NCBI GenBank assembly: GCA_965247435.1
Contig: OZ252019.1
Location: 5,580,001-5,644,000, forward strand
Source of the DNA: Ilyomonas sp965247435
Lineage (GTDB): Bacteria > Bacteroidota > Bacteroidia > Chitinophagales > Chitinophagaceae
DNA length: 64,000 bases
Direction of reading: 5' to 3'
The translations under genes and the position numbers were made by a program. A model generated the notes under the pieces. The model worked only from the letters and a program-made list of their open reading frames with translations. It was not told the origin of the DNA and searched no databases. Positions 36,010 to 45,593 of the stretch are shown here, one piece after another (position 1 is the first letter of the stretch; each line of letters starts with the position of its first letter).

Positions 36010-36332
36010 CCAAACAGTAAACCGCTTTTTACTTTGACTTTCAAAACAGTGGAATTATACTCATTTGCAAAGGACATCCTCAATTAAAAATCTCCGATCC
36101 GGTTTAGCCGTCATTCCTTCTTTCTTTTTGCGCAGCCGATAGAGATAATATGGTAAAACGCTATAATGGCAGTTAAAAATTAACAGCGTTAAATTGGCAG
36201 AAGAAGAGCGCTTGCTGATTGCTGTTCCAGATATTTCATGCGCGCAACAGGAAGGTGCAAAGATGCCGTTTTAACCATACATGAACGCTGTACTGTTGGC
36301 AGCTTATAACCACATCGCTTACAAAATTTTCC

Positions 36333-36375
36333 ACAACAAAAAGGCTGCGCCCGAAAGCAGCAGCCTTTTTGTTGT
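36333..36375. terminator. Bidirectional terminator, 16-bp perfect stem
   Basis: ACAACAAAAAGGCTGC (36333-36348) pairs exactly with GCAGCCTTTTTGTTGT (36360-36375) around an 11-nt loop. GC-rich pairs sit next to the loop, with T-runs on the outside on both strands. It lies between the convergent GH127 gene (plus) and the four-gene protease locus (minus), as expected for a shared terminator. Confidence 0.85.
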
Positions 36376-36424
36376 TATACAATGAGTATGTATTTATATT
36401 AATCGCCTACTTATGCCGTTTCTT

Positions 36425-36898
36425 CTACCGGTAAAACAATTGAACGACAAAAACTGCAATCACGCTATACAACACATAAGCGCCGATAATAACGCCGGCT
36501 ACCTTGCCCCATTTTGAAGACGGTGCACCTGCCTGCCGGAAGATATTATAACTGATCAGCGTGGCTGCCACGCCGATGCCGCCGCCAATTGCGCCGCCGA
36601 GAAAAATGAGCAGCAGCGGAATGGCGCCAACAATATATTGAAGCGGCGTCAGCTTATCTGCAATGCGGTGCTTAATGCCATTAATTGCTAATTGAGGAAC
36701 CATGTCGGGGAAAGAAGGTTTGGGAAAAGCTTTTACAACCTCCTTGTTGGTTGTTGGGATAAGAAAAGGTTTTCCCCGTTCACGCAGTTGCTCTACCGGA
36801 ATATTGTTTTTAAACAATCGCATCCTGCCCGTCCAGGCATTTGTTTCCATTTCAAAATTATCATTGGGAAAATCCGGTAACCTAAAATTGTACTTCAT
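36425..36898 (-). CDS. Small inner membrane protein, last gene of the protease locus
   Basis: Protein of 157 aa from ATG 36898 that I do not recognise. Residues 1 to about 85 are soluble with a beta-rich start (MKYNFRLPDFPNDNFEMETN, then WTGRMRLFKNNIPVEQL). Two or three membrane spans follow: LQYIVGAIPLLLIFLGGAIG with GGIGVAATLISYNIFR, and VAGVIIGAYVLYSVIAVFVV. The Gly-rich first hairpin is notable. There is no signal peptide, so the N-terminal domain is probably cytoplasmic. It begins 90 bp after the stop of the upstream WD40-caspase gene on the same strand and is followed by a strong terminator, suggesting that it belongs to the same transcript. Confidence 0.7.
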   Translation of the reverse strand: MKYNFRLPDFPNDNFEMETNAWTGRMRLFKNNIPVEQLRERGKPFLIPTTNKEVVKAFPKPSFPDMVPQLAINGIKHRIADKLTPLQYIVGAIPLLLIFLGGAIGGGIGVAATLISYNIFRQAGAPSSKWGKVAGVIIGAYVLYSVIAVFVVQLFYR

Positions 36899-36988
36899 AT
36901 TTGCTTTCTTGTTGGTTTGTTTATTTCTTGTCAAATACAATGCAAAATTTATTAGCGAAATGCATTATTCATCAGGCAAAACAAATTT

Positions 36989-39900
36989 TTATTTCACCAC
37001 CTCTACCGGGAAATCATTACCAAAGCCATAGCTCGCGGGATATTGCACAGCGCCTTTGTATTTCTGTGTGAGTTCCGGCACCGCCGTTTCCAAATACGCC
37101 TTCAGTTTGTTGACCGTTATCTGGTGATCGCCGCTATCGGCACCGCCCTGCAAGCCTTGCAGCAAAGCATAGGTAAACACGCCATGCCCCAACTGCGAAA
37201 ACTCTTCGGCATATTGCTCGCTGCCGCTCGCCGTAAGCCAATGCGTGCCGGTGCTGCGGGCTAATTGCGCAATGGCTTTTTCCTCCGCTACACCACGCGA
37301 TGCTACAGCCTCCAACGCACCGGCGCTCTGGCAGGCATCAAGAATAAAAAGCTGTTTTTGCGCCCTGATATTTTTAGAGAAATCCTGCAGCTCGGCTGCC
37401 GGAATGCCTTTCTGCGCCAACGCATCATCGGCGCCATAGAGTTGCACCACATCATAAGGAACAATGTAAAAATCTTTCTTCGCTTCATCGCTCATTACGC
37501 CATGACCGGCATAGTAAAAGATAAACACATCCTGCGGTTTGGCTTCTTCTTCTATCGCTTTAAAATTCTTTTCGATATTCGTTTTCATGGCATCTGCATC
37601 GGTAATAAAATGCAGCTTTACGGAGCCATAAATGGCGCTGCTGTTCTTTTCCATTTCGTTTTTAAAAGCCGTAGCATCTGCCAGCGCATAGTTAAGATTG
37701 TACTTCGGATTTTTATAGGTGTTGACGGCTACTACCATCAGGTGCAGCGTGGTTGTATTATCCGCAATCGTGTTCTCTTTCGCTTTATAATTCAGGATGA
37801 TTTCATCGGGCACGCTCTCGGTGCGCTGGCTGTTGATGGCAACGGCTTTTATCTCATTCGCACCATTGGTGAGTGTAAGTGTAAAAGCTTTGTTTTGCTC
37901 ATTCGTCTTATCATTATCCACCACTAAGTTCCGGCTGGTGGTGGTAATGAGCTTGCCGTTTTGATACAAACGAATCTCATCTATCACATCATCCGGCGCG
38001 CTTGCCTGCACCGAAAAAGAGACCTGGTCGTTATCGGTATCAAAGGTGGCAACGGCATTCTCCAGCACTAAATTCCGAAGCTTTGGATTGTAAACAATCT
38101 TCACTTTCGGGGCAGGCTTTATGGTGTTAATATCAACGATAGGCGGCGCAAAACTTTCGTTGTTCAACAGTCTTGGCAGCAAGCCAGGCGTATAGAATTG
38201 CTCGAAGGCAGACTCCAGCGGAAGCACTTCCAAACCGCGCGTGTAATACATCCCGTGCATCCCGTTTTGTGTGCCGTCGAAGCGCCCGGCTTTATCAACA
38301 ATTACCCAATCATTCTCACCGAAAAATACCAGCGTGGCTACCATTTCCCGCGTGCTTAGATTCCATATACGAATGGTTCTGTCGAAGCTGCCGCTGAACA
38401 AAAATTTGCCATCCGGCGAAGCAGCAAGCGAGGTAGGCGAGTTGTTATGACCCGTGAGCACAGCCGTTACTTTTTTCGTAACGATGTCAACGATTTTAAT
38501 AGTCGTATCGGGGAAGGCGCTTTCGCCGGTACACACGGCAATCTGCTTTTCGCCGGGCAAAAAGATCAGGCTGTTGATGGTGCCGGTTGCAACTTTGATG
38601 CTATCGGTTTCCCTGCCGCTCTCCGTGTTCCAGAAACGGATATTGCCAAACCCATCGCCGGTGATTAAAGTGCTTTCATCCTTGCTCATTAATAAACGCA
38701 TCACGCTGGTTACCTCAGCATACTGTCCTGCATGATAAAAGGTTTGTTTGATGGCGCCTGATTGTGCATCTACTTTCAAAACTTTATCACCGTTCGATAA
38801 GCCGGCATACACATACTTTCCATCTTTGCTGAACAATAAACTTTTGGTTTTTTCGGGTAATAAGAAGTCGTTGGCTTTCGTAGCTGTTGGCAATGTGCGG
38901 ATGAATAAATGCGGCTTGTCTGCAAAATAATCGCTGATTGCCAGTTGCTGCCCGTCGGCGCTTACAGCCACAACAGTTCCGGGCGCGCGATAGCCATTTC
39001 TAACAGAGTCGCCGGTAGTTGTAGAGAATACTTTCAGCCTGTCGAAATTTCCGGCTACCAGGTATTTGTTATCGGGTGTGTATTGCATCGCATCGCTAAA
39101 CCTGCCGGTGCTTTTATAACTCTTGCCCAGCACGCCTTTTTCAAGATTCATTACCTGTATAAATCCATTCTGGAGAAAGACTCCGCTGCTCATAACAGCA
39201 AGCGATTTCGCATCGGGCGACAATGCCATATTGTAAATAATATCTGCCGTGCCGCCCAACTGTTTCGTCATTTTAAATTGTGCAAAATTGTATTGGCGGA
39301 TGATCTGGTCGTAGTTGCCGAGAAACATGGTTTTACCATCGGGCGTAAACGCAAAACCTGATGGAAAAGACATATTATCGGTCAGCTTTGCTATGCGTTT
39401 CATTGTTTGCAAATCATATACATAAACGGTGCTGTCAGCACCGCTCATTACATAACGGCTGTCGGGGCTGAACGCTACGGTTTTAACGGCGCCTGTTTGT
39501 CCTTCAAAAATGTGCGCAACGGCTTTTGTAGCACGGTTGATAATGGTAAGGCTGGCATGATTGCTTTTCATTTCTTTGGTGTCATCATCATTCAGGCTCA
39601 AACTGTTCAGCACATCGTTTTTACCATCCACAAATACATAACCTTCCGCCACAAACCACTTGCCGTCGGGGCTTAGGTAATGCGCCATATTCTCACCGAA
39701 ATCTTCGGTGCCGGTTAGGACGCCGGCTGATGGATTGATGTGAATGATTTTGCCTTTGGTGATTGCCAGTAATTCTTCGTTGGATGCAAAGCGAAGCGAT
39801 TCCAGATCGCCCTGCGCTTCTATGCGTTTTATCAATGTCATGCCATCAGCGTTCCATAGTTTTATTTCAAACCAATGCCCGTCTTTTGCATCCGGCTTTT

Positions 39901-40312
39901 TAAACGCACTCGCCGTTGCCAGCACGCTGCCGTTGGGGCTGAAGGAGAGCGCTATAATATCATCGGGATGAATTTGTGCCGCAAAAACTTCTTTCGCATT
40001 GCTGCCTATGTTGTACACACGCAGTTCCTTATAACTGCCGGCAACCAATTTTTTTCCATCGGGGCTGAAGGCAACCGAATTGACCCAGTTGGGAAACCCT
40101 TCCAGCGCTTTCAATTCACGCCCGCTCCTTATATCCCAAATGCGCACCGACTTATCCCAACTGCCGCTGGCTAATAATTTTCCATCGGGTGAAATGCTTA
40201 ATTGGGTAATGCTTTCGGCATGTCCGCGCGGAATCATCAGCTCGGGTTTTTGGGCGAATGCCAATAGTATAAACGAGCAAAAGAGGAAAGCGAGGTAAGC
40301 TTTTTTTAGCAT
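36989..40312 (-). CDS. Secreted WD40-repeat caspase-like peptidase (first of two)
   Basis: Protein of 1107 aa with a signal peptide in residues 1-20 (FCSFILLAFAQ). Residues about 25-660 form WD40 propellers, with clear repeats such as ITQLSISPDGKLLASGSWDK then SVRIWD, and PTSLAASPDGKFLFSGSFDR then TIRIWN. The linker motif VDKAGRFDGTQNGMHGMYY follows, then an Ig-like domain (IDEIRLYQNGKLITTTSRNL). The caspase (peptidase C14) domain spans about residues 870-1100, with catalytic His937 in FIFYYAGHGVMSD and Cys994 in LFILDACQSAGALEA, so the dyad is intact. Export to the periplasm or surface is implied. The gene lies downstream of a paralogous WD40-caspase, 343 bp away across a structured repeat. 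Substrate and trigger are unknown; WD40 propellers may recognise partners. Confidence 0.92.
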   Translation of the reverse strand: MLKKAYLAFLFCSFILLAFAQKPELMIPRGHAESITQLSISPDGKLLASGSWDKSVRIWDIRSGRELKALEGFPNWVNSVAFSPDGKKLVAGSYKELRVYNIGSNAKEVFAAQIHPDDIIALSFSPNGSVLATASAFKKPDAKDGHWFEIKLWNADGMTLIKRIEAQGDLESLRFASNEELLAITKGKIIHINPSAGVLTGTEDFGENMAHYLSPDGKWFVAEGYVFVDGKNDVLNSLSLNDDDTKEMKSNHASLTIINRATKAVAHIFEGQTGAVKTVAFSPDSRYVMSGADSTVYVYDLQTMKRIAKLTDNMSFPSGFAFTPDGKTMFLGNYDQIIRQYNFAQFKMTKQLGGTADIIYNMALSPDAKSLAVMSSGVFLQNGFIQVMNLEKGVLGKSYKSTGRFSDAMQYTPDNKYLVAGNFDRLKVFSTTTGDSVRNGYRAPGTVVAVSADGQQLAISDYFADKPHLFIRTLPTATKANDFLLPEKTKSLLFSKDGKYVYAGLSNGDKVLKVDAQSGAIKQTFYHAGQYAEVTSVMRLLMSKDESTLITGDGFGNIRFWNTESGRETDSIKVATGTINSLIFLPGEKQIAVCTGESAFPDTTIKIVDIVTKKVTAVLTGHNNSPTSLAASPDGKFLFSGSFDRTIRIWNLSTREMVATLVFFGENDWVIVDKAGRFDGTQNGMHGMYYTRGLEVLPLESAFEQFYTPGLLPRLLNNESFAPPIVDINTIKPAPKVKIVYNPKLRNLVLENAVATFDTDNDQVSFSVQASAPDDVIDEIRLYQNGKLITTTSRNLVVDNDKTNEQNKAFTLTLTNGANEIKAVAINSQRTESVPDEIILNYKAKENTIADNTTTLHLMVVAVNTYKNPKYNLNYALADATAFKNEMEKNSSAIYGSVKLHFITDADAMKTNIEKNFKAIEEEAKPQDVFIFYYAGHGVMSDEAKKDFYIVPYDVVQLYGADDALAQKGIPAAELQDFSKNIRAQKQLFILDACQSAGALEAVASRGVAEEKAIAQLARSTGTHWLTASGSEQYAEEFSQLGHGVFTYALLQGLQGGADSGDHQITVNKLKAYLETAVPELTQKYKGAVQYPASYGFGNDFPVEVVK

Positions 40313-40388
40313 AGAAAATAAGATGTTTAAGAATGCAGTTGTTTGTATTATCAGTAAATTTTTATTTGAATAAAAGATAACCGCGCCG

Positions 40389-40633
40389 TCATTCCGTCCC
40401 GCTTAAAGCGGGACCCCCGATACGATGCTGCACCTTTACGCTTTTGCGAGGGCTTTAGCCTGTGGCGTCTTTAACGCCATGCGGAATCTGATTTCAATAG
40501 TTTCATACTTCTAAATACTGTGAAATGATTTATATTACTTCAAGAAAATCATAATGTAGTCATCAGATTCCGCACAAAGCCCTCGTAAGATTGATTAAAT
40601 TATAAAGCAATGTTGAGGGCAATTGCGGAATGA
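40389..40633. repeat. Composite palindromic element with 63-nt REP copy 2
   Basis: The stretch opens with GTCATTCCG and closes with CGGAATGAC. Inside are the hairpin TCCCGCTTAAAGCGGGA, the pair GCGGAATCTGAT/ATCAGATTCCGC, the pair CGAGGGCTTT/AAAGCCCTCG, and a small stem TGGCGT/ACGCCA. Its right part (40568-40630) matches the 63-nt hairpin at 6055-6117. It fills the gap between the two WD40-caspase genes; no gene is visible in the gap. Confidence 0.65.
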
Positions 40634-40655
40634 CGAAACGCAAGCCTGCATCGTT

Positions 40656-43600
40656 TTACTTTATCACCTCCACCGGAAAATCGTTGCCAAAGCCATAAGA
40701 GGCGGGCGTTTGCTGGCTGCCATTATATTTCTTCATCAACGCCGGAACGCCGTTTTGCATGTAGGTTTTCAAGCCGTCAACGGTGATCATTTTGTTGCTT
40801 GCCGCTTCTCCTTTCAAAGCCTGCAGCAATACATACGTAAACGCACCATGACCCAGCGTGGAGAACTCGTTGGCGAATTGCTGCGCACCGCTCGCCGCCA
40901 TCCAGTGCGTGCCGGTGGCACGGGCAACTACGGCTATTTTTTTTTGCTGATTGCCATCCACACTTAGCATATCGGCAAACGCGCCGGCGCTTTGGCAGGC
41001 ATCTAAAATAAACAACTGTTTTTGCGCCTGTATATTGATGGCATACTGCTGCAAGTCTTTCGCTGCGATGCCGTGTTCTTTCAGGGCTTCATCTACATTA
41101 TGCAAATCGGCAACATCGTTAGGAACCAAATAGAACTCTTTGTTGCCTTCGGCTATCACGCCATGACCGGCATAATAAAAGATAAATACATCCTGCGGCT
41201 TTGCATTTTGCTGTACCTGCTGAAACGCTGCGCTGATGCCGGTTTTATCCGCCTGTGCATCGGTAACGAAATACGTTTTTACATTGGTGATAATCGTCTT
41301 CGCATCCTTCTCTACTTCTTCTTTAAAAGCCGTTGCATCAGCAAGCGCATAATTCAAACTCATCTTCGGATTTTGATACGCATTGATTCCAACGACAACC
41401 AGATGAAGCGTTGCGTTCTTATCAATCTTATCAAGAATCACATTCGTCTTGCTGTTATTTACAGGTGTAACTATTGAACCCGCAGCAGCATCACCGTTAT
41501 AGCTAACGTTTATAATATCCGGCTCGCTTTCGGTGCGTTGCGTGTTCAGTGCAATCGCCCTTATTTCATTGTTGCCCGGCAATAAATTCACCGTGTATTT
41601 TTTAGTTGATGTCTTGCTCTTATCATCTTCTACAATCAAATTTCTGGTGGCAAGGTTCAATACTTTTCCATTTTGAAATAAACGTATTTCATCAATGGCA
41701 TCATCCTGCGCTGATGCATTTATCGTTATCTCCGCCACGCCGGTTGTATTTTGATAAGAAGGCACGTCCTCACTCACTTCGAGGTTGCGCTGCTTCTCGG
41801 CGTAGGTGATTTTTACAAGTGGCAACGGCTTGGCAACAATGTCTATCGGTGCAAATTTTTCGCCGGCTACAGAGCGGGCGTAGAGGTTGGGTGTGAAGTA
41901 TTTTTCGAACAGTTTATCTAACGGCAATGCTTTTTGATTCAGCACATAATAAATTTGTTCAACGCCTTTTTGTGTGCCGTCGAAGCGACCATCGGCATCC
42001 ATAAACACATAGTCATTTGAACCTCTGAAAAGATAGAGCGTTCCTATCAATCTGCCGGTTGATGTTTCCCAGGTTTTAATAGTATTGTCAAACTCTGCTA
42101 TTGTATAAAACAACTTTTCATCGGGCGAAAAAAAGAGGTTCCCGATGTTGCCGGCATGGGCTTGAATGGTATATAATGATTGCCCGCTTTTGCCATCGTA
42201 CAGCGTAACTTCGCCCGAAGTTCTTCCCCGCAATACCAACGAAAAATCTTTGGTGGCAACCTCAGCCGAATGCGGAAACTCATCAGGTATGGTGATGCTT
42301 TTTGCCAATTGGCTGCCTGCTATACTGTAGGTATTCAAATTCTTTCCTTCCTCAAGCAAAACACTTTTTTTATCGCCTGATAACTGAATAAAAGTTTGCG
42401 GCGTTGCCTTACTGAATACTTTTTTGTTTGTCGTTAAATCCCATACAAAAGCATTGCTTACCTGATAGGCGATTTCAAAGCCCGCCATCATTGTTTTATC
42501 GGGATGAACAGCCGTATATCCAAATCCCTGCACTTTTACCAACGGCTGCTTAACACCTGTAGCCAGGTTGAATTTTATAATGTTGCTGCCGATACTATAA
42601 AACAGATATTTCCCATCGGGGCTAAAAAAATAATTACTCTTATCACTGCTTAATATATTGGCTGCACCCAATGAGGTCAAAGGTTTTATGACAGCGCCTG
42701 TAATAATGTTTTTAATGATCACCTTATCATCATAAAAGGTTGCCACCGTATCGCCTGTCGCGGAAACAGCCACTTCAGATTCATATATTTTAGAAGTGGC
42801 ATGCAAAAGGCTTTTCATGTTCACCAGGTCAACCGCTTTGAAGTTGTAGCTATCCGTAGTCAGGTACAGTTTCCCGGTTTCATTTTCGTAAATGATGTTG
42901 TCGAATTCACTGACATAATGCGGAACGTTCCCTTTTAAAAGAACGCCGTATTGTTTCGAAGTAAAATCAAACCTGCCGACTTCCTCAGGATCCGTTGTTA
43001 TCCACGCCTGCTTTTTCAGCCCATCAAAATATCCCTGCCCTGCCGTGAAGTTTATATCGGTAAACGTACCTGTTTTTTGAAATGTTTGGGTACTGTATAA
43101 ATTTAATGATGTCGTTTTTGTATCTTCTTTTGCTGCCGGTACAGAGATTAAAATTTCGTTGGTGTTTTGCGAAGGAAGAATACTCGCCGATGTTATATCT
43201 CCGCTGTATGCGATCGAGCCTTTCTTGACACCTGTATTGATATCGTAAAAGGAGATGCCGCCTGATGGCAAACTATTATAAAGCGCGAATAAGTTTTGAC
43301 CGGGCATGATGAGGTGATCATTCATTCCTTCGGGGAAAGTAAAAGCAAATATTTTTTGTTTGGTGCTGATGTCGTAAGTCTCTAATTGCTGCTGGTCGGC
43401 AATTACGATTTTACCGGCAGGTAAAAGCCATATTTTTGCAATAGAGCCGGAACTGATTTCAATCACCTCTTCTTTTACAAGTGTATTGGAATTCAATATG
43501 CTGACACGCCCGCTTCCCAGCGCATAAATGTGCGTTCCGTCTTCCGAAAAGGTCAGGTCGGAACAAACGACATCTAACTTCTCCGCAATTTCTTTACCGG

Positions 43601-43916
43601 TAATGGTATTGTATAAAAAAATAAATCCTCCCGAAGTAATCGCTGCTTTATTTCCTTCTGCATTTATATCTATCCCAACATAACCATCCCCGTAGGTAGC
43701 ATACGGTAAAGAAAACGTGTACAATTGTCTTCCTGTTTTGGCTTCCCACATAATACATTTATTCGTTTCGGCAGTATATACATACTTCCCCTGCTTGTCT
43801 AATCTTATGTTGTTGCCGATAGGGCTGGCATGACCATCAGGAATGATGAGAGTTGGCTGTTGCGCCATTGCTGTTGTGGCAAAACAAACAGCTATGCAGA
43901 AGAACAAAAGCTTCAT
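40656..43916 (-). CDS. Secreted WD40-repeat caspase-like peptidase (second of two)
   Basis: Protein of 1086 aa, paralogous along its length to the next gene downstream. The signal peptide is residues 1-18 (MKLLFFCIAVCFATTAMA). The propeller region (about 20-640) has fewer canonical WD repeats; the clearest are KCIMWEAKTGRQLYTF and NIGNLFFSPDEKLFYTIAEF then NTIKTWET. The linker MDADGRFDGTQKGVEQIYY and an Ig-like domain (IDEIRLFQNGKVLNLATRNL) precede the caspase domain. His918 in FIFYYAGHGVIAE and Cys974 in LFILDACQSAGAFAD keep the dyad intact. It starts 57 bp after the papain-like peptidase stop codon, which supports co-transcription. Divergent propellers with a conserved protease domain suggest different partners for the two caspases. 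Confidence 0.92.
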   Translation of the reverse strand: MKLLFFCIAVCFATTAMAQQPTLIIPDGHASPIGNNIRLDKQGKYVYTAETNKCIMWEAKTGRQLYTFSLPYATYGDGYVGIDINAEGNKAAITSGGFIFLYNTITGKEIAEKLDVVCSDLTFSEDGTHIYALGSGRVSILNSNTLVKEEVIEISSGSIAKIWLLPAGKIVIADQQQLETYDISTKQKIFAFTFPEGMNDHLIMPGQNLFALYNSLPSGGISFYDINTGVKKGSIAYSGDITSASILPSQNTNEILISVPAAKEDTKTTSLNLYSTQTFQKTGTFTDINFTAGQGYFDGLKKQAWITTDPEEVGRFDFTSKQYGVLLKGNVPHYVSEFDNIIYENETGKLYLTTDSYNFKAVDLVNMKSLLHATSKIYESEVAVSATGDTVATFYDDKVIIKNIITGAVIKPLTSLGAANILSSDKSNYFFSPDGKYLFYSIGSNIIKFNLATGVKQPLVKVQGFGYTAVHPDKTMMAGFEIAYQVSNAFVWDLTTNKKVFSKATPQTFIQLSGDKKSVLLEEGKNLNTYSIAGSQLAKSITIPDEFPHSAEVATKDFSLVLRGRTSGEVTLYDGKSGQSLYTIQAHAGNIGNLFFSPDEKLFYTIAEFDNTIKTWETSTGRLIGTLYLFRGSNDYVFMDADGRFDGTQKGVEQIYYVLNQKALPLDKLFEKYFTPNLYARSVAGEKFAPIDIVAKPLPLVKITYAEKQRNLEVSEDVPSYQNTTGVAEITINASAQDDAIDEIRLFQNGKVLNLATRNLIVEDDKSKTSTKKYTVNLLPGNNEIRAIALNTQRTESEPDIINVSYNGDAAAGSIVTPVNNSKTNVILDKIDKNATLHLVVVGINAYQNPKMSLNYALADATAFKEEVEKDAKTIITNVKTYFVTDAQADKTGISAAFQQVQQNAKPQDVFIFYYAGHGVIAEGNKEFYLVPNDVADLHNVDEALKEHGIAAKDLQQYAINIQAQKQLFILDACQSAGAFADMLSVDGNQQKKIAVVARATGTHWMAASGAQQFANEFSTLGHGAFTYVLLQALKGEAASNKMITVDGLKTYMQNGVPALMKKYNGSQQTPASYGFGNDFPVEVIK

Positions 43917-43973
43917 TGAATAGAGATTAAACGGTTAAAAAAACCATTGTGATTTTAAACTATATTTTTCAAA

Positions 43974-45593
43974 TTAATTGTGCTTAATCTCTACCATCAA
44001 CGGCACAACGGTGCCGCCGGTATAAGTCGCATCATCATCATTCGATACCGAAAGATTGCGTGTAGCCGTTCCATTTACGCTGAAGGAAACCGCATCAGTG
44101 GCATACTTGATTTTATTTTTATCAATCAGCTTATCGCCCAACACGGTTTTAATTTTATTGCTCAGCGCATCATTCATGCTATTCATTTGCTGCGCAATAT
44201 TTTTTGCATCTAATTTCTCTGCCGAATACAAAATCAGCAGGTAATCGGTGCCCTTATTTTCATCCATCTTTATCACTTTTGTATCCGATGGAAAGGCAAT
44301 CGTGCTGCTCGCTCCTACATGTGTTGAAATCATATCATCGTATGGTAAAATCAAATTCACCTTGCCTGTTAAGTCCGTTGCAAATGCGTACACATACGCT
44401 TCATGATCTATGTTCAGATAAAAGCGAAATTTGGTGCCGCTGGTGTAGCTGTCTGCCATGGTGTAAGCCACCAAATCTTCTTTCGCCGCAGGCTTATCAT
44501 CGTCCACCTGCAGGTTGCGGGTAGAGGTTTTGCTGACCGACATATTTTCGCCGGTGTTCAGTTTAAAATCTACGCTGCCGCTAAGCACAAATTTGTTCTC
44601 CACCGGCGTGGGTGTTGGCGGAGGAGTGGGCACAGGCTGTGGTGCAGGTGCGGGAGTGGGTTTCGGCTCTGGGGTTGGTGATGGTTCTTCCTTTTTTTGT
44701 TCCGGCGGATCGGGCGTATAAGGATCGGCAAATACCTGTAATGCCAGAGCGCACCACTTGGCATAATCATCGTACCGCACCCAAATGAAACCGCCATCTG
44801 CCCAGGCGGTGCCCCAGCTATTCAGCACGCGAAAAGCGCCGCCATATTTATCATCATCGTAGCCTACGACTGCCATTGCATGACCGCTGTGTTTCCAATC
44901 GCTGTTGATGTCGTTGTCCGTAGTGTTCCATACCTCGCTGGTGATATGAAAAAAGCTTTCGGGCAGGTGCCAGCCGGTAGAAATGGGCGTGCCTTCGAGC
45001 AAGGCTTTTTTGGTGGTGGCGATCATCGCTTCTTTGGGCAATACATATTTGTCGCTGTCCATCATACCGGGCGCTGCAAACAAGATGGCGGCGTCTTGTA
45101 TTTTATAATTGATAGCTTCGGCTTTTGCCTCATCTGTCAACGAATAATTGCATTGGTAAGGTACTGTTTTTTCGAGTGCATCGCCGCCTTTCATCATAGC
45201 TACCAGTGCATTGATGGGATCGCTTCCGTTCTGGCAATCGTTGTCATCTTTTGCCTTGATTTGTTCATATAAAAACGTGGGTGAAAAAGCATACTTATCT
45301 ATGATAGCTCTGTTGGTAATGTTATGTGTTTTTGCATACAGAATAGTGGCCACGCCATAGGCATTGGCAAAGGCAACACAGGTTCCATGATTGCCCTGGT
45401 CGGCGGGTGTTGGGCACCACGCTTCCAATGAATAAGCCGATGGCAAGCCGCGAAACGAGCGAAAGGAAAGCTGCACTTTCTGTGGCGTTCTGGCAATGGT
45501 AGCGGGGTTGAAAGTGGCGCCGGTAGCGTGTCTTGGCTGGGCGGCAAGGTGCAGGATGCAAAGCAGGGCTGCACCCGTTAGTATATGTCTCAT
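43974..45593 (-). CDS. Secreted papain-like (C1) cysteine peptidase with DUF4384-like tail
   Basis: Protein of 539 aa with a signal peptide (MRHILTGAALLCILHLAAQ). The C1A peptidase domain spans about residues 40-290: oxyanion Gln66 and Cys72 in PADQGNHGTCVAFANAYG (spacing of six as in papain), His238 in SGHAMAVVGYDDD and Asn258 in VLNSWGTAWADGGFIWVRYD. A Pro/Thr-rich linker follows (about 300-345). The C-terminal domain resembles DUF4384: GTKFRFYLNIDHEAYVYAFA, then NLILPYDDM and KGTDYLLILYSAEKLD. DUF4384 often accompanies bacterial caspases and other signalling enzymes. It is the first gene of the four-gene minus-strand locus, so a second cysteine protease class is encoded with two caspases. 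Confidence 0.9.
   Translation of the reverse strand: MRHILTGAALLCILHLAAQPRHATGATFNPATIARTPQKVQLSFRSFRGLPSAYSLEAWCPTPADQGNHGTCVAFANAYGVATILYAKTHNITNRAIIDKYAFSPTFLYEQIKAKDDNDCQNGSDPINALVAMMKGGDALEKTVPYQCNYSLTDEAKAEAINYKIQDAAILFAAPGMMDSDKYVLPKEAMIATTKKALLEGTPISTGWHLPESFFHITSEVWNTTDNDINSDWKHSGHAMAVVGYDDDKYGGAFRVLNSWGTAWADGGFIWVRYDDYAKWCALALQVFADPYTPDPPEQKKEEPSPTPEPKPTPAPAPQPVPTPPPTPTPVENKFVLSGSVDFKLNTGENMSVSKTSTRNLQVDDDKPAAKEDLVAYTMADSYTSGTKFRFYLNIDHEAYVYAFATDLTGKVNLILPYDDMISTHVGASSTIAFPSDTKVIKMDENKGTDYLLILYSAEKLDAKNIAQQMNSMNDALSNKIKTVLGDKLIDKNKIKYATDAVSFSVNGTATRNLSVSNDDDATYTGGTVVPLMVEIKHN

Noticed and set aside
44600..44720. Pro/Thr-coding repeat in the papain-like gene as a possible tandem-repeat element
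   Set aside because: It is in frame and simply encodes the flexible Pro-rich linker between the peptidase and C-terminal domains.
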